From NCBI RefSeq assembly GCF_017744045.1, contig NZ_JAGHRD010000004.1: DNA of 64,000 nucleotides, one strand, 5' to 3'. The stretch comes from Pelagimonas sp017744045 (GTDB lineage: Bacteria; Pseudomonadota; Alphaproteobacteria; Rhodobacterales; Rhodobacteraceae). How positions within the stretch are numbered: position 1 is the stretch's first letter; the number at the start of each line of letters is the position of its first letter. Below the pieces are notes generated by a model. It had not been told where the DNA came from. It did not search any database and saw only the letters and a list, made by a program, of their open reading frames with translations. A program made the position numbers and the translations under genes. Below are positions 16,742 through 25,900 of the stretch, one piece after another.

Positions 16742-18625
16742 TTACGCCTCGGCCCATTCCCAAGGCCGGACAAAGGCCCCCAGAACCGTGCCAACCTGGG
16801 CATCATCCGCGCCATTGGCCTCGAGCTGTGCCACCAACCCACGTTTCTTGTCATCCATGACCGATACCACGCGCGCCGGACAATCCGCCTTTTCCAAAGC
16901 GCCGTTATAGACACGGGTGATCGCGTTCTTGCGCAGATCCGGTTTGAAGACTTTGCCAACAGCAGTTTTGGGCAATTCATCCAGGATTGTCAGATGCTTG
17001 GGATGGGCCGCGCGTTCGTGAACATGCTTTTTCGCGTGTTCCAGCAGTTCTTCGACACTGACCTCGGCCCCGTCAACCAATTCGACAAAAGCACAAGGCA
17101 GCTCACCGGCATGGGAATCAGGCTGACCGATGGCACCGGCAAAGGCAACGGCGGGATGCGCCAACAGGGCCTCTTCGATCTCGGCCGGGTCAATATTGTG
17201 ACCGCCACGAATGATCAGGTCCTTGGCGCGGCCGGTGATCCAAAGATAACCATCCTCGTCCAAACGCCCCAAATCGCCGGTGCGCAGGTAGGTCCCGTAA
17301 TGGAACAGGTCCTTGTTCTTGTCGGTCTCGGTATAGGTGCTGCCCGCAAAAACCCCGGGGTTCGAGATGCAGATTTCGCCAATCTCATCCGCAGCGCACT
17401 CCACCGGTTCGCCATTCGCGGTCTTGAGGATCTTGACGTTGTTATAGGGCAAGGGAATGCCGACCGAACCGACCTTTTTCACCCCTTCCGGTGGGTTTAC
17501 CGAGACAAGGCAGGTGGCTTCGGTCAAGCCATAGCCTTCGCAAATGGTAACTCCGCAGGTCTTTTCAAAGCGTTTGAACAGCTCCATCGGCATGGGGGCT
17601 GATCCGGAAAACGCTGTTTTAACAGCAGAAATATCGGCGTCCACCGGGCGCTGCATCAAAGCGGACACGGCCGTCGGGACCGTGATGATAAAGCTGATTT
17701 TCCAGCGCTCGCAGAGTTTCCAGAAATTATCAAAGACGCCCTCGCCGCGATAGCCTTGCGGCGTCGGAAAGACCACATGCGCCCCGGAATGCAGGGCCGC
17801 CATCAGGATCACATGCACCGCAAAGACATGGAACAGCGGCAGCGGGCACATGATGTTGTCGGTCTCGTCAAACAGCAGCGTCGCGCCAAGCCAGCCATTG
17901 TAATTCATGCCGGAATAAAGGTGCTGAGCGACCTTGGGCATGCCGGTCGTACCGCCGGTGTGGAAATAGGCCGCGATGCGGTCTTCGGTGCTGTCCTCGA
18001 AATCGAGTGTGGTGTTGTGCTTGGCAATTTCCTTATTGAAATTAAGCACATCTACATGGGTGTTGCCGTCATTCTTGGGTCGGATCAGAGGTACGATCCA
18101 AGATTTGGGCGGTGTGAGATATTGGTTAAGGTCGATCTCGATCACTGTATGGACATGCGGCGCGTGGCGCACGGCTTCGGCGACCTTTTGCGCGACATCG
18201 GTCTTTGGAAAGGCCTTGAGCGTCACGACAACCTTGGCATCCACTTCGCGCAGGATCGAGCCGATCTGTTCGGGTTCCAGCAGCGGGTTGATCGGATTGA
18301 CGATCCCGGCCACCGCCGCGCCCAAAAGCGTATAAATCGTTTCAGAACAATTGGGTAGCACATAGGCCACCACATCCTTTTCGCCAATTCCTAGGCTACG
18401 GAACATGTTCGCGCTCTGGGTGACCCGGTCTTTCATCTGTTGCCAGGTGACCGTGTCCGCCTTGTCCTTGGCGCCGGACATCAATTGGTAACTGGTGGCG
18501 GGCCGCTCCGGAAATTTCCCTGCAATTTTGCAGAGTTGGCCATAAAGACTGACCGGAATATCCCGATCACCCCATGGCATTTCTTGTTCAATTGCATTGC
18601 GGTCGTCCATGCTCGCATAAGCCAT
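16742..18625 (-). CDS. Acyl-CoA synthetase (AMP-forming)
   Basis: 627-residue adenylate-forming ligase that activates a carboxylic acid to its CoA thioester through an acyl-AMP. The AMP-binding signature is HTGGTTGMPKVAQH, then GYGLTEATC, and the late motifs YLRTGDLGRLDEDGY, TGRAKDLIIRGGHNIDP and the lysine-containing PKTAVGKVFKPDLR are all present. The last supplies the catalytic lysine. Chain length or aromatic specificity is not readable. The first ATG has GGAGGAAGG upstream. It faces the ArsR-type gene. Confidence 0.93.
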   Translation of the reverse strand: MAYASMDDRNAIEQEMPWGDRDIPVSLYGQLCKIAGKFPERPATSYQLMSGAKDKADTVTWQQMKDRVTQSANMFRSLGIGEKDVVAYVLPNCSETIYTLLGAAVAGIVNPINPLLEPEQIGSILREVDAKVVVTLKAFPKTDVAQKVAEAVRHAPHVHTVIEIDLNQYLTPPKSWIVPLIRPKNDGNTHVDVLNFNKEIAKHNTTLDFEDSTEDRIAAYFHTGGTTGMPKVAQHLYSGMNYNGWLGATLLFDETDNIMCPLPLFHVFAVHVILMAALHSGAHVVFPTPQGYRGEGVFDNFWKLCERWKISFIITVPTAVSALMQRPVDADISAVKTAFSGSAPMPMELFKRFEKTCGVTICEGYGLTEATCLVSVNPPEGVKKVGSVGIPLPYNNVKILKTANGEPVECAADEIGEICISNPGVFAGSTYTETDKNKDLFHYGTYLRTGDLGRLDEDGYLWITGRAKDLIIRGGHNIDPAEIEEALLAHPAVAFAGAIGQPDSHAGELPCAFVELVDGAEVSVEELLEHAKKHVHERAAHPKHLTILDELPKTAVGKVFKPDLRKNAITRVYNGALEKADCPARVVSVMDDKKRGLVAQLEANGADDAQVGTVLGAFVRPWEWAEA

Positions 18626-18773
18626 GGTTGCCCTTCCTCCCCGTTACTCGCTGGCCTGTATACTGTGGATTTTATCCCAATGGCGCAAGGGTTTGCGACG
18701 TTGGGGCAATGGGGCTTTGACGCAGCGTTTTGGGGTGGGTGACTTTTGTGGGGGGAGGTGGCAAAAGGAAGGG

Positions 18774-19073
18774 ATGGACCATCCGCTGATCGATCTCATC
18801 AATGCCAAGATTCAAAAGGCCGACCGCGAGGGAGCCTTTGACAATTTGGCGGGTGCGGGCAAGCCGCTGCCGAAATGTGATGACCCGGATAATGCAGTAA
18901 TGCACCGAATTTTAAAGGAAAATGGCGCGGTTCCCGAGTTTGTTTCGCTGAGCCAAGAGCTGGCAAAACTACGCGCGGAGCTGCTGGAAACCACCGATCG
19001 AACCGAACGGCGCAAGCTGATTTCGGACATGTCGCTGCTAGAGGCGCGGCTTGAAATCGCCCGCAAAGGCTGA
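18774..19073 (+). CDS. DnaJ-homologue-domain (DUF1992) protein
   Basis: 99-residue cytoplasmic protein. It begins HPLIDLINAKIQKADREGAFDNLAGAGKPL, written here in two pieces, which is the characteristic DUF1992 segment, and ends in a charged helix (LAKLRAELLETTDRTERRKL). The molecular role of the family is unknown. AAGGAAGG immediately precedes the chosen ATG; the frame is open further upstream without a ribosome site. It is divergent from the acyl-CoA synthetase gene. Confidence 0.9.
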   Translation: MDHPLIDLINAKIQKADREGAFDNLAGAGKPLPKCDDPDNAVMHRILKENGAVPEFVSLSQELAKLRAELLETTDRTERRKLISDMSLLEARLEIARKG

Positions 19074-19299
19074 GCCTGTTTACACAAATCTTACCCAATC
19101 GCACGTTGCCGGTAACGGATCGCTCGCCCTTATCGCAACGGGGCAATCGGTACAAAATCACCCCAGTTTTGCAGAGATTGCCCCACCCCTAATCGGGGCC
19201 CCGGATCAAGCCATTTTGCCAATCTGTCCGATTCTGCCCACGTTTGGGGGAGATTGCCCGGCCTGTTGCCACTTGGATCGCGCGCTCAGAGATTTCTTT

Positions 19300-19324
19300 G
19301 GTTAAAATCGGTTAGGAGAGGTTA
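19300..19324. promoter_or_regulatory. Three GGTTA direct repeats at 10-bp spacing
   Basis: GGTTA occurs at 19300, 19310 and 19320, one helical turn apart, about 130 bases before the Hint-protein ATG. It lies in a 380-base stretch (19074-19453) with no gene. The spacing suggests an array of binding sites for a response regulator. The CtrA pattern TTAA-N7-TTAA was tested and does not fit. Confidence 0.4.
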
Positions 19325-19453
19325 AGTCACCGCTTTAAACTGGCGCTTTCGGCTTTTTCGCCCGCAGGGCTGTTCGACCTGTGCCCCGCTCTTTCCCCAA
19401 TTTTAACGTGCGTAAGCTATCCAGCTCTCGTGTTGTGAATACAGGAGTGAGTG

Positions 19454-21073
19454 ATGCCAACCGCCAGCGAGTTGCCGATTGATAGTAATGCGAGTGCCAT
19501 GGATATGGCTGACACCATGTTTGGCAATGGTGTTACAGTGGTTTCAGCAACTTATACCGGAGCCGCCACGGCCTCTGGCACCTATTCGAACGGTGACAGT
19601 GTTGCGCCGGGAATTACGCCATCTGATACCGGTGTCATCTTGTCGACCGGAACTGCCGCTGACATTACCAATAGCTCAGGTGACGTGAATATCGCCGCCG
19701 ACACCTCAACAATAAACAACACAGCAGGCGATGCCGACCTAGATGCGATTTCAGGTCAGACCACCTTTGACGCCGCCGTGTTTGAAGCGGACTTTGTGCC
19801 CGATGGCAGCACATTGACCATGCAGATCGTATTTTCCTCTGAGGAATACCTAGAATACGTGGATGGCGGTTTCAATGACGCCGTCGGGGTTTGGGTCAAT
19901 GGGGTTGAAGCGGAGCTATCCGTTGGGACTGGCAATATTTCCATTGATGAAATCAATGATGTCGACAATTCGAACCTTTACATCGACAACGCCGACACCA
20001 GCGATACTTACAATACCGAAATGGATGGGTTTACCGTCACGCTGACACTAAAGGCTCCGGTCAATCCCGGGGTGACCAACTCGATCAAGATCGGCATCGC
20101 TGACGGGGGTGACGGCTCATATGACAGCAACCTTTTGATTGCTGCGGATTCTGTGCAGACCGCGTTGGTTGCTGAGGATGACGAGATTCATGTGCGACTG
20201 GGTGAAGACGTCAACCATAACCTGTTGGCCAATGACACCTCGGCCACAGGTGCGCAAATGTCGATCACGCACATTAACGGTCAACCCGTCACTGTCGGTG
20301 ACACAATCGTGCTTTCGACCGGGCAAACCATCCAAGTGACGTCTGAAGGTGTGGTGCTCGCCAGTTCTGTCAGCGAGGTTGGCGAGGACTTTTTCACATA
20401 TACGGTCGAGGATGACCTGGGAAACACCGATGTCGGCCATGTCAATCTGATCACAACCGCCCCCTGTTTCACCTTTGGCACCCGCATCCGAACACCGCGC
20501 GGCGGAGTTCCGGTTCAGCATCTCAAGGTCGGTGATCTGGTGGAAACCGTGGATCGGGGGCCGCAACCCCTTGTCTGGATTGGACGTTCGATCAGAAAGG
20601 CGGTGGGGATGGATGCGCCCGTTCGGATTGAAAAAGGTGCTTTGGGAAATTCGCGCACGACATGGGTGTCGCGCAATCATCGCATACTGCTCAAACAAAG
20701 TGGCTTGCAGTTGTTTTTTGGAGAAAAGGAAGCGTTGGCAAGGGCTTGTGACATTGTCGACGGGAACGGAATTGTTCTTGATCCGTCAGGCAAGGACGTG
20801 GTGTATTTTCACCTTTTGCTTGAGCGCCATGAAATTATTGTCGGTGACGGTATGCGGAGTGAAAGCTATTTGGCAGGCCCTGAAACTGCGCGGAGTTTTG
20901 ACGAAACCTGTCAGGAAGAGCTGTTTGGTCTGTTGCCGGGCCTACGGCATCTGAAAACACCAAAAATGCAATCTGCGCGGCTTGCCCTAAAACCTTTCGA
21001 AACCGCCTTACTGCCGCGGTTTGGCTCCGGCTTGGCCAAACCAGTTTCCGGCACAAGGCGGAATGTCGCCTGA
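19454..21073 (+). CDS. Choice-of-anchor-L and Hint-domain protein
   Basis: 539-residue, acidic, probably secreted protein. Residues about 10-240 form a choice-of-anchor-L-like domain (MFGNGVTVVSATYTG, VFSSEEYLEYVDGGFNDAVG). About 245-335 resembles a cadherin-like/VCBS repeat (HNLLANDTSA, GEDFFTYTVED). From C338 (CFTFGTRIRTP) a Hint domain follows with HLKVGDLVETVD, WVSRNHRILL and ERHEIIVGDGMRSESYLAG. C338 is the expected nucleophile of Hint self-processing. No signal peptide is visible; such proteins are usually exported by type I systems in Roseobacters. AGGAG lies six bases before the ATG. A GTG three bases upstream is in frame. Confidence 0.85.
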   Translation: MPTASELPIDSNASAMDMADTMFGNGVTVVSATYTGAATASGTYSNGDSVAPGITPSDTGVILSTGTAADITNSSGDVNIAADTSTINNTAGDADLDAISGQTTFDAAVFEADFVPDGSTLTMQIVFSSEEYLEYVDGGFNDAVGVWVNGVEAELSVGTGNISIDEINDVDNSNLYIDNADTSDTYNTEMDGFTVTLTLKAPVNPGVTNSIKIGIADGGDGSYDSNLLIAADSVQTALVAEDDEIHVRLGEDVNHNLLANDTSATGAQMSITHINGQPVTVGDTIVLSTGQTIQVTSEGVVLASSVSEVGEDFFTYTVEDDLGNTDVGHVNLITTAPCFTFGTRIRTPRGGVPVQHLKVGDLVETVDRGPQPLVWIGRSIRKAVGMDAPVRIEKGALGNSRTTWVSRNHRILLKQSGLQLFFGEKEALARACDIVDGNGIVLDPSGKDVVYFHLLLERHEIIVGDGMRSESYLAGPETARSFDETCQEELFGLLPGLRHLKTPKMQSARLALKPFETALLPRFGSGLAKPVSGTRRNVA

Positions 21074-21126
21074 ACCGATGCACCCCTAAGGTAAAGGGAT
21101 TATTGGCGGCGCTTTTGCGCGGGGGG

Positions 21127-21150
21127 GCGCAGCCCGGTGGTGGGCTGCGC
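21127..21150. terminator. Hairpin between convergent genes
   Basis: GCGCAGCCC and GGGCTGCGC form a perfect nine-bp stem with a six-base loop between the Hint-protein gene and the leftward lipoprotein gene. No clear T-run follows on either side, so termination is inferred from position. Confidence 0.5.
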
Positions 21151-21161
21151 TGGGTGGTCTG

Positions 21162-21488
21162 TCAGTGGCAGCCTTTGGCGCGGTAAATGCTTTCGAGTTG
21201 CTTGAGAGATTTGGTGGCGTCGATCTCATCCACGAGGTTGACCCCGGTTTCGATATCGGCGGCGGTGCGGACCTCTTTATCCTTGGCGAAGATCGACTCG
21301 ACGTTATTGACGAAACCGTTAACCTGCGCCGAGGTTTTGCGCTGCTCCCGCTTGCCGATCTCGCGGGCGAGCTGGGTGCAGCTATAGGTTTGGGCCTTGG
21401 CCAGCTGCTGTTTGGATTCACCACAGGCAACAAGAAAGCTGAGGGCAAGCAGCCCCATCAAAGGCAGTTGGATGGAACGAAGGTACAT
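21162..21488 (-). CDS. Small lipoprotein
   Basis: 108-residue protein with a type II signal peptide: positively charged start, hydrophobic core, then lipobox FLVACGES with the lipidated cysteine at about residue 22. The mature part is charged and helical, with two further cysteines (YSCTQLA and KGCH at the C-terminus) that may form a disulfide. No enzymatic motif. It would be tethered to the outer or inner membrane in the periplasm. It stands alone, convergent with the Hint-protein gene. Confidence 0.75.
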   Translation of the reverse strand: MYLRSIQLPLMGLLALSFLVACGESKQQLAKAQTYSCTQLAREIGKREQRKTSAQVNGFVNNVESIFAKDKEVRTAADIETGVNLVDEIDATKSLKQLESIYRAKGCH

Positions 21489-21604
21489 AATTTTCCTCTT
21501 AGTCTGTCGTTTCCCACCGCTTGCCGGTTGTCTGTCATAGGGTTACTGCCCTGACGGTTTCACCGGCTTCGGTTGCCTGTGCAGATAGGCGGCGGGGGGC
21601 TGCG

Positions 21605-21698
21605 CTGTCGTCTCCTTCCACCGGGAAGGACAGATTGACGGTCGAGACTGGTGGGAAAACCGTGCTGTCCTGTCCTTGCCGGTGGAAGGAGACGACAG
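21605..21698. repeat. Long inverted repeat upstream of AraC gene
   Basis: A 29-bp arm (21605-21633, beginning CTGTCGTCTCCTTCC) is repeated inverted at 21670-21698 with one mismatch and a 36-base loop. It lies in the 342-base gap (21489-21830) between the lipoprotein gene and the first AraC regulator, which contains nothing else recognisable. It could be a leader structure, a small RNA or a mobile palindrome. Confidence 0.7.
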
Positions 21699-21830
21699 GA
21701 ATGGGGGAGATGCGGCAGGACCGTTCTGTCGAAACGCCGCCCGTCTTGACGGTTTGGGCGGTTGCTTAACTCCACCATGGCTGGCAATCCGGGGTCGCGG
21801 TATTGCGCAGCGTATGAGACAGGTTCCGAG

Positions 21831-22991
21831 ATGACTTTTGCTTCGATTGAAACTGCCCTGACCCTTGCGACAACCGGCTTTTGCCTGTTTTGCGCCAATC
21901 TCTTGCTGCTGCGGCGGCGCGATGCCTGGGTCTATGTGCCGCTAGCGTTGTTGTTTCTGTTCAAGGGCCTGGCCAGCGGTGCCCTGTTATGGGCAGAGAG
22001 TGAGGGGGCACCGGATTTTGCGCTGCGGCTTGCGGTGCTTGTGGGCGGGCTCGAAGTGGCCAGCCCGTTTCTGTTCTGGCTCTATGTGCGCGGCCTGACC
22101 AGCGAGGGCGATCTGGAAAGCGTCCCGAGACTGCGCCGCCACATCCTGCCGATTGTGTTTGTGGTGCTGTGTTTCTGGTCTGCTCTGTTCATGCCTGCTG
22201 ATCTGGTGGATGCAGAGATTGCCGAGGATGACCCAAGGATGCCGGGCCTGTTGTTGATCGCCTTGCTGGTGCTGGTGGCGGATCTGGGTTTCAAGGTTAT
22301 GATCGGCGTCTATATCTATCTGACGATCCGCCGGTTGATCACCTATCAGGCGCGTTTGAAAGAGGTGTTTGCCAGCACGGAAAACAAGGAATTGACCTGG
22401 ATCTGGGTGATCATGCTGTCGGCGGGCCTCTATCTGTTGGTCAATATCCTGCACAGCGTGTCGATCTGGGCCGGGGCCCTGAGCGCGGCGGATTTCGAGG
22501 CCGAGGCGCTGGCGTTGAACAGTCTGGTTCTTTTTGCGCTGTTTTGGGTGCTGGGGATCTGGGGGCTGCGGCAACGGCCCGGCCTGATCCAATCCCACAC
22601 GGATGACCGCCTGCCGCCCGAGGAACCGGCCAAGCCGAAATACGAGAAATCCGCCCTGGATGAGACCCGCGCCCAGCGCATCGCCGAAAAGATCGAGGCG
22701 GCGATGTCAGAGGATTTGCTCTATCGCAATCCGAACCTGTCGCTATGGGATCTGGCCAAGCATGTTGGCGTGAATTCCCACTATCTGTCGCAGACGCTGA
22801 ACGCGCATCTGGACAAGAATTTCTTTGACCTGGTGAATGGCTATCGCATTCAGGACGCGATCAAACAGCTGACCCAGACCGAGGAAACCATTCTGGTCAT
22901 CGCCTATGATGTCGGGTTCAACTCCCGCTCGGCCTTTTACAAGGCGTTCAAGCGGGAAACCGGTAAGACGCCGTCTGATCTGCGCAAGTAG
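21831..22991 (+). CDS. Membrane-anchored AraC-family regulator (A)
   Basis: 386-residue protein with six or seven hydrophobic spans in residues 1-230 and an AraC/XylS DNA-binding domain at the end (about 285-386). The first helix-turn-helix reads LSLWDLAKHVGVNSHYLSQTL and the second ETILVIAYDVGFNSRSAFYKAF in part, with the family's GFNSRSAFYKAFK core. Such proteins probably couple a membrane signal to transcription. The start MTFASIETAL is preferred because upstream codons are not hydrophobic. It is a paralogue of the leftward gene at 24610, and five ORFs lie between the two starts. Confidence 0.88.
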   Translation: MTFASIETALTLATTGFCLFCANLLLLRRRDAWVYVPLALLFLFKGLASGALLWAESEGAPDFALRLAVLVGGLEVASPFLFWLYVRGLTSEGDLESVPRLRRHILPIVFVVLCFWSALFMPADLVDAEIAEDDPRMPGLLLIALLVLVADLGFKVMIGVYIYLTIRRLITYQARLKEVFASTENKELTWIWVIMLSAGLYLLVNILHSVSIWAGALSAADFEAEALALNSLVLFALFWVLGIWGLRQRPGLIQSHTDDRLPPEEPAKPKYEKSALDETRAQRIAEKIEAAMSEDLLYRNPNLSLWDLAKHVGVNSHYLSQTLNAHLDKNFFDLVNGYRIQDAIKQLTQTEETILVIAYDVGFNSRSAFYKAFKRETGKTPSDLRK

Positions 22992-22993
22992 AA

Positions 22994-23845
22994 CTAATCG
23001 GCCTGCTGCGCCTTGCTTTCGAAAAACGCGTCCAAATGCCGGGTGCCGTGGGGTTTGGCGGTCATGGGCAACCCGATGGCCGAGAGGAAGAACTGCGCAG
23101 GGCCAGAGATGTGGCGCGGGGTGACATGTGGGATCACCCTGAGGGCCAGGCGGCGGGTCCAATCGGGGAGATGGGTGATGCGGGGTGATTTGCCAAGGCT
23201 GTCAAAGGCGAGCTTGGCCAGATCCTCGTGTGTGAACATATCGGGGCCGCCCACATCAAGCCAGGTCTCGCCCGCCTCAATCGCCTGTCGGGTGGCATGG
23301 GCAAGATCGGCCCCGTGGATCGGGTTGATCCGCAATTGACCAGAGCCAAACAGCCAGACCCGCCCCTGCCGCGCCATGTCAAAGAAATCGGACATATCCG
23401 AAAAATAGCCCGTGGGGGCGATGACAGTATGGGATATCGGGGCGGTTTGCAGCTTGCGGACAAAGGCGCTTTTGGCGGCGACAAGGGGGACGTGGCTCAT
23501 CCGGTCGGCATGGAGCACATGGGCATAGGCGAAATGTGTGACACCGCTGGCCACCGCCTCGTCCAGCAGGTTGAGATTGGCCTGATAATCCACATCCCAA
23601 TAGCTCAGCCCATCGGCCTGGCGGGTGATGCCCAGTGCAGAGACAACCAGATCGATACCTTGCATGATGCCATGCAGGGTTTCGCGCCAAGTGGCCTCGG
23701 CCTCGACGATGCGGTCGGCGGGGAGATCGGTGACTTTGCTCTTGGAGCGGACAAGCGCGGTGACATGCCAGCCATTGGCGTGAAATTCCGCGCAGAGATG
23801 GCGGCCGAGATAGCCGGTGGCCCCGGCAATAAAGACATGTTTCAT
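22994..23845 (-). CDS. NAD(P)-binding SDR/NmrA-like protein
   Basis: 283-residue atypical short-chain dehydrogenase/reductase with the dinucleotide loop IAGATGYLGRHL (about residues 6-17). It then has a WDVDYQANLNLLDEAVASG block and FAYAHVLHAD in place of the classical YxxxK site, as in NDUFA9/NmrA-like proteins that bind but may not turn over NAD(P). The role is unknown. It overlaps the upstream small gene by four bases (ATGA), so translation is coupled. It ends two bases from the convergent AraC gene. Confidence 0.85.
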   Translation of the reverse strand: MKHVFIAGATGYLGRHLCAEFHANGWHVTALVRSKSKVTDLPADRIVEAEATWRETLHGIMQGIDLVVSALGITRQADGLSYWDVDYQANLNLLDEAVASGVTHFAYAHVLHADRMSHVPLVAAKSAFVRKLQTAPISHTVIAPTGYFSDMSDFFDMARQGRVWLFGSGQLRINPIHGADLAHATRQAIEAGETWLDVGGPDMFTHEDLAKLAFDSLGKSPRITHLPDWTRRLALRVIPHVTPRHISGPAQFFLSAIGLPMTAKPHGTRHLDAFFESKAQQAD

Positions 23846-24054
23846 CGCGCATAGCCCTCGCTGGCGCGGTCGCTGGGCACGACCTGATTGAACAAAGTGG
23901 TAAAGCCTGCGGCGGCCAGATGCGCCGCAGGACGGGTGTCATCCAGAGCATCGCGCCCCGCCACAGAGGCGTTGAGCGGCAGGGTCACAGCTCCGGTCAG
24001 CAGATCATGCAGGGCCTGGAAACGGCAGGCGCGGATGCTCAGGATGTTAGCCAT
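23842..24054 (-). CDS. Small unrecognised protein
   Basis: 70-residue protein not recognised, predicted soluble and mostly helical (LSIRACRFQALHDLLTGAV at the start), without signal peptide or metal motif. Support for it being real: a ribosome site (AAAGGGG) before its ATG and a four-base ATGA overlap with the NAD(P)-binding gene downstream. It may be a partner or regulator of that protein. Confidence 0.55.
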   Translation of the reverse strand: MANILSIRACRFQALHDLLTGAVTLPLNASVAGRDALDDTRPAAHLAAAGFTTLFNQVVPSDRASEGYAR

Positions 24055-24065
24055 TTTGCGCCCCT

Positions 24066-24425
24066 TTATCCAACAACGTTATGGCCGCGGCCACGCATGC
24101 AATTGATCAGGATCGACTGCTTTTTCTCGCGCGCATCGCCAACGCCCGTCAGGCCACCAGCCAGAGCGCCAGCAATGGCCCCGCCTGTGGCGTCGCCCTC
24201 GTCATCCGCGCTGCCCAGCGCCGCGCCGATCCCGGCCCCGATGGCGGCCTTGCCCATGGTCTGGCGGTTGAGCTGGGTCTGGTTCTTGGCCAGGGCGCGG
24301 CAGGAGGCGAGATCGCTTTGATAGGCGGCGTCTTTGGGGCCGTCCAGAATGGGCTGGTAATTCGCGCCACTGTTGGAGCAGGCCGCAATTGCGACGACAA
24401 GCGGGAGTGTGATCAGAGCTTTCAT
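24066..24425 (-). CDS. Glycine-zipper lipoprotein
   Basis: 119-residue lipoprotein. The signal ends in lipobox IAACSNS (cysteine at about 16). The mature protein has a glycine zipper (GKAAIGAGIGAALG, then GGAIAGALAGGLTG), a pattern that spans or embeds in membranes in outer-membrane lipoproteins. C42 and C110 may pair. It lies 11 bases upstream of the small coupled gene and may share its transcript. Precise role unknown. Confidence 0.8.
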   Translation of the reverse strand: MKALITLPLVVAIAACSNSGANYQPILDGPKDAAYQSDLASCRALAKNQTQLNRQTMGKAAIGAGIGAALGSADDEGDATGGAIAGALAGGLTGVGDAREKKQSILINCMRGRGHNVVG

Positions 24426-24609
24426 GTATGTCCTCGTTGACTGGAAAGCGCCGCGTTTGGGGGCGGCGGTGTTGCTGTGACACCGAGATAGTCAATGAGG
24501 GGGGCGGGGATCGTCCGAACCGGCTGGGACGGGCGTACGGACAAGCTGGCCCGTACGGGTTGAAAAATTTCCTTATGTTTTTCTGCGAGTTACAGAATGG
24601 GGACGCAGA

Positions 24610-25815
24610 TCATTTTCGCGCATGTTTTGCCCGCCATTGCGATGGCGTCTGCTCGGTCACCTTTTTGAAACTGGTGTTGAAGGTGGATTTCGAGTTGAAA
24701 CCCACCGTCTCGGAGATCTCCAGAATCGTGTGGCTGGTGGTGGCCAGCAACTCGCAGGCATCGCGAATGCGGCATTGGTTCACGTAGTCGTAAAAGGACA
24801 TGCCCAGCTTGGTGTTCAGCACTTCGGAGAGGTGGATCGAGGGGATCGAGATCTCAGAGGCCAGCGCGCGCAGGCTGAGCGCGTGATTGCGCCAGAGCTG
24901 GCCGGCCTCCATGCGCTGGGTCAAACGATCAGCGTAGCGGTTCAGATCTTCGGGTGTCAGGCCTGAACGGGCATACCGGTCTGGTTTTGGCGAGGGCGGC
25001 GCAGGTGTAGGCGCTTCGATCACCGGCGGCTCCAACACGGCACCGGTCCAACCCGGCAAGGGCGGCACAGCGCGCAGAGCAAAGAGGCCAAAGGAAAAGA
25101 CCAGCACCAGATCGAACAGGAATTCGGTGGGGCCAAAGCGGATCTCGGGATAGTTCAAAAGGTCAAGCACCTCGTCCACGATCACGATCAGGGACAGGAT
25201 CAGGATGGTGGCAACCAGCGCGTCGAGCCAGGCCAGCGTCTTGCCGGTAAGATCGGAAAACACATCGCGGATGTTGCGTTTGTGCTGAATGAGCTTGCGT
25301 GCGCAGAGAGTTCCGTAGATCAGGACGGTCACCACCCACAAAGCCCAGAACGCATCATCGCCCAATTGGATCAGGTCCAGGTGGTCTTGGGACAGGTCAT
25401 GCGCCTCGGGATCGCGGCGGATTTCTCCGGGTAGGAGCAGCGCAGGTGACAGGCAGAGGAAGGACAGGGCAATCGGGATGAGATGCAGCCAGTCGCGGCG
25501 GATCAACTTTGGCGCGGCGCTGGTGAGGCCACGGACAAAGAAATAGAGCGCGATCATGAAACAGGGCAGAAAGATTTCGTGCCATTGGAACAGCCAGGCC
25601 GGACCCCAGATGAAGGGGTTATAGATCAGCTCGGCCAGATGGTCGGCGGCGTTGATGGAGAAAAACCCGATCATCGCCCAGACGAACATGCGATGGCTCT
25701 TGGTATCGCGCAGTTTGAGCAAGAGGCCAAGCAGCACAAAGATGCAGAGCGCGAAAGAGATCATGGAGCCGGAAAACAGCCAGAGGTCGTCAGGCTCGAT
25801 GGAAATGTCGATCAT
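24610..25815 (-). CDS. Membrane-anchored AraC-family regulator (B)
   Basis: 401-residue protein with about seven membrane spans (residues 10-240) and a C-terminal AraC domain. Helix-turn-helix segments are LSLRALASEISIPSIHLSEVL and HTILEISETVGFNSKSTFNTS, each ending in the usual GFNSKSTFN core. The start MIDISIEPDD is chosen because the 72 upstream in-frame codons lack hydrophobic character. It has the same architecture as regulator A on the opposite strand. The two probably arose by duplication and may respond to different signals. Confidence 0.88.
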   Translation of the reverse strand: MIDISIEPDDLWLFSGSMISFALCIFVLLGLLLKLRDTKSHRMFVWAMIGFFSINAADHLAELIYNPFIWGPAWLFQWHEIFLPCFMIALYFFVRGLTSAAPKLIRRDWLHLIPIALSFLCLSPALLLPGEIRRDPEAHDLSQDHLDLIQLGDDAFWALWVVTVLIYGTLCARKLIQHKRNIRDVFSDLTGKTLAWLDALVATILILSLIVIVDEVLDLLNYPEIRFGPTEFLFDLVLVFSFGLFALRAVPPLPGWTGAVLEPPVIEAPTPAPPSPKPDRYARSGLTPEDLNRYADRLTQRMEAGQLWRNHALSLRALASEISIPSIHLSEVLNTKLGMSFYDYVNQCRIRDACELLATTSHTILEISETVGFNSKSTFNTSFKKVTEQTPSQWRAKHARK

Positions 25816-25900
25816 TTGGAATGTCTTGGGCGCGTGGAAATGGGGGTTTGGGCGTAGTGTAGCGGGGTGGAGATGGGATGCAATGGGGTTGGCAGGTTGG

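Noticed and set aside
19300..19324. CtrA binding site at the GGTTA repeats
   Set aside because: CtrA needs TTAA-N7-TTAA; the step here is 10, not 11, bases and the middle unit reads TTAG.
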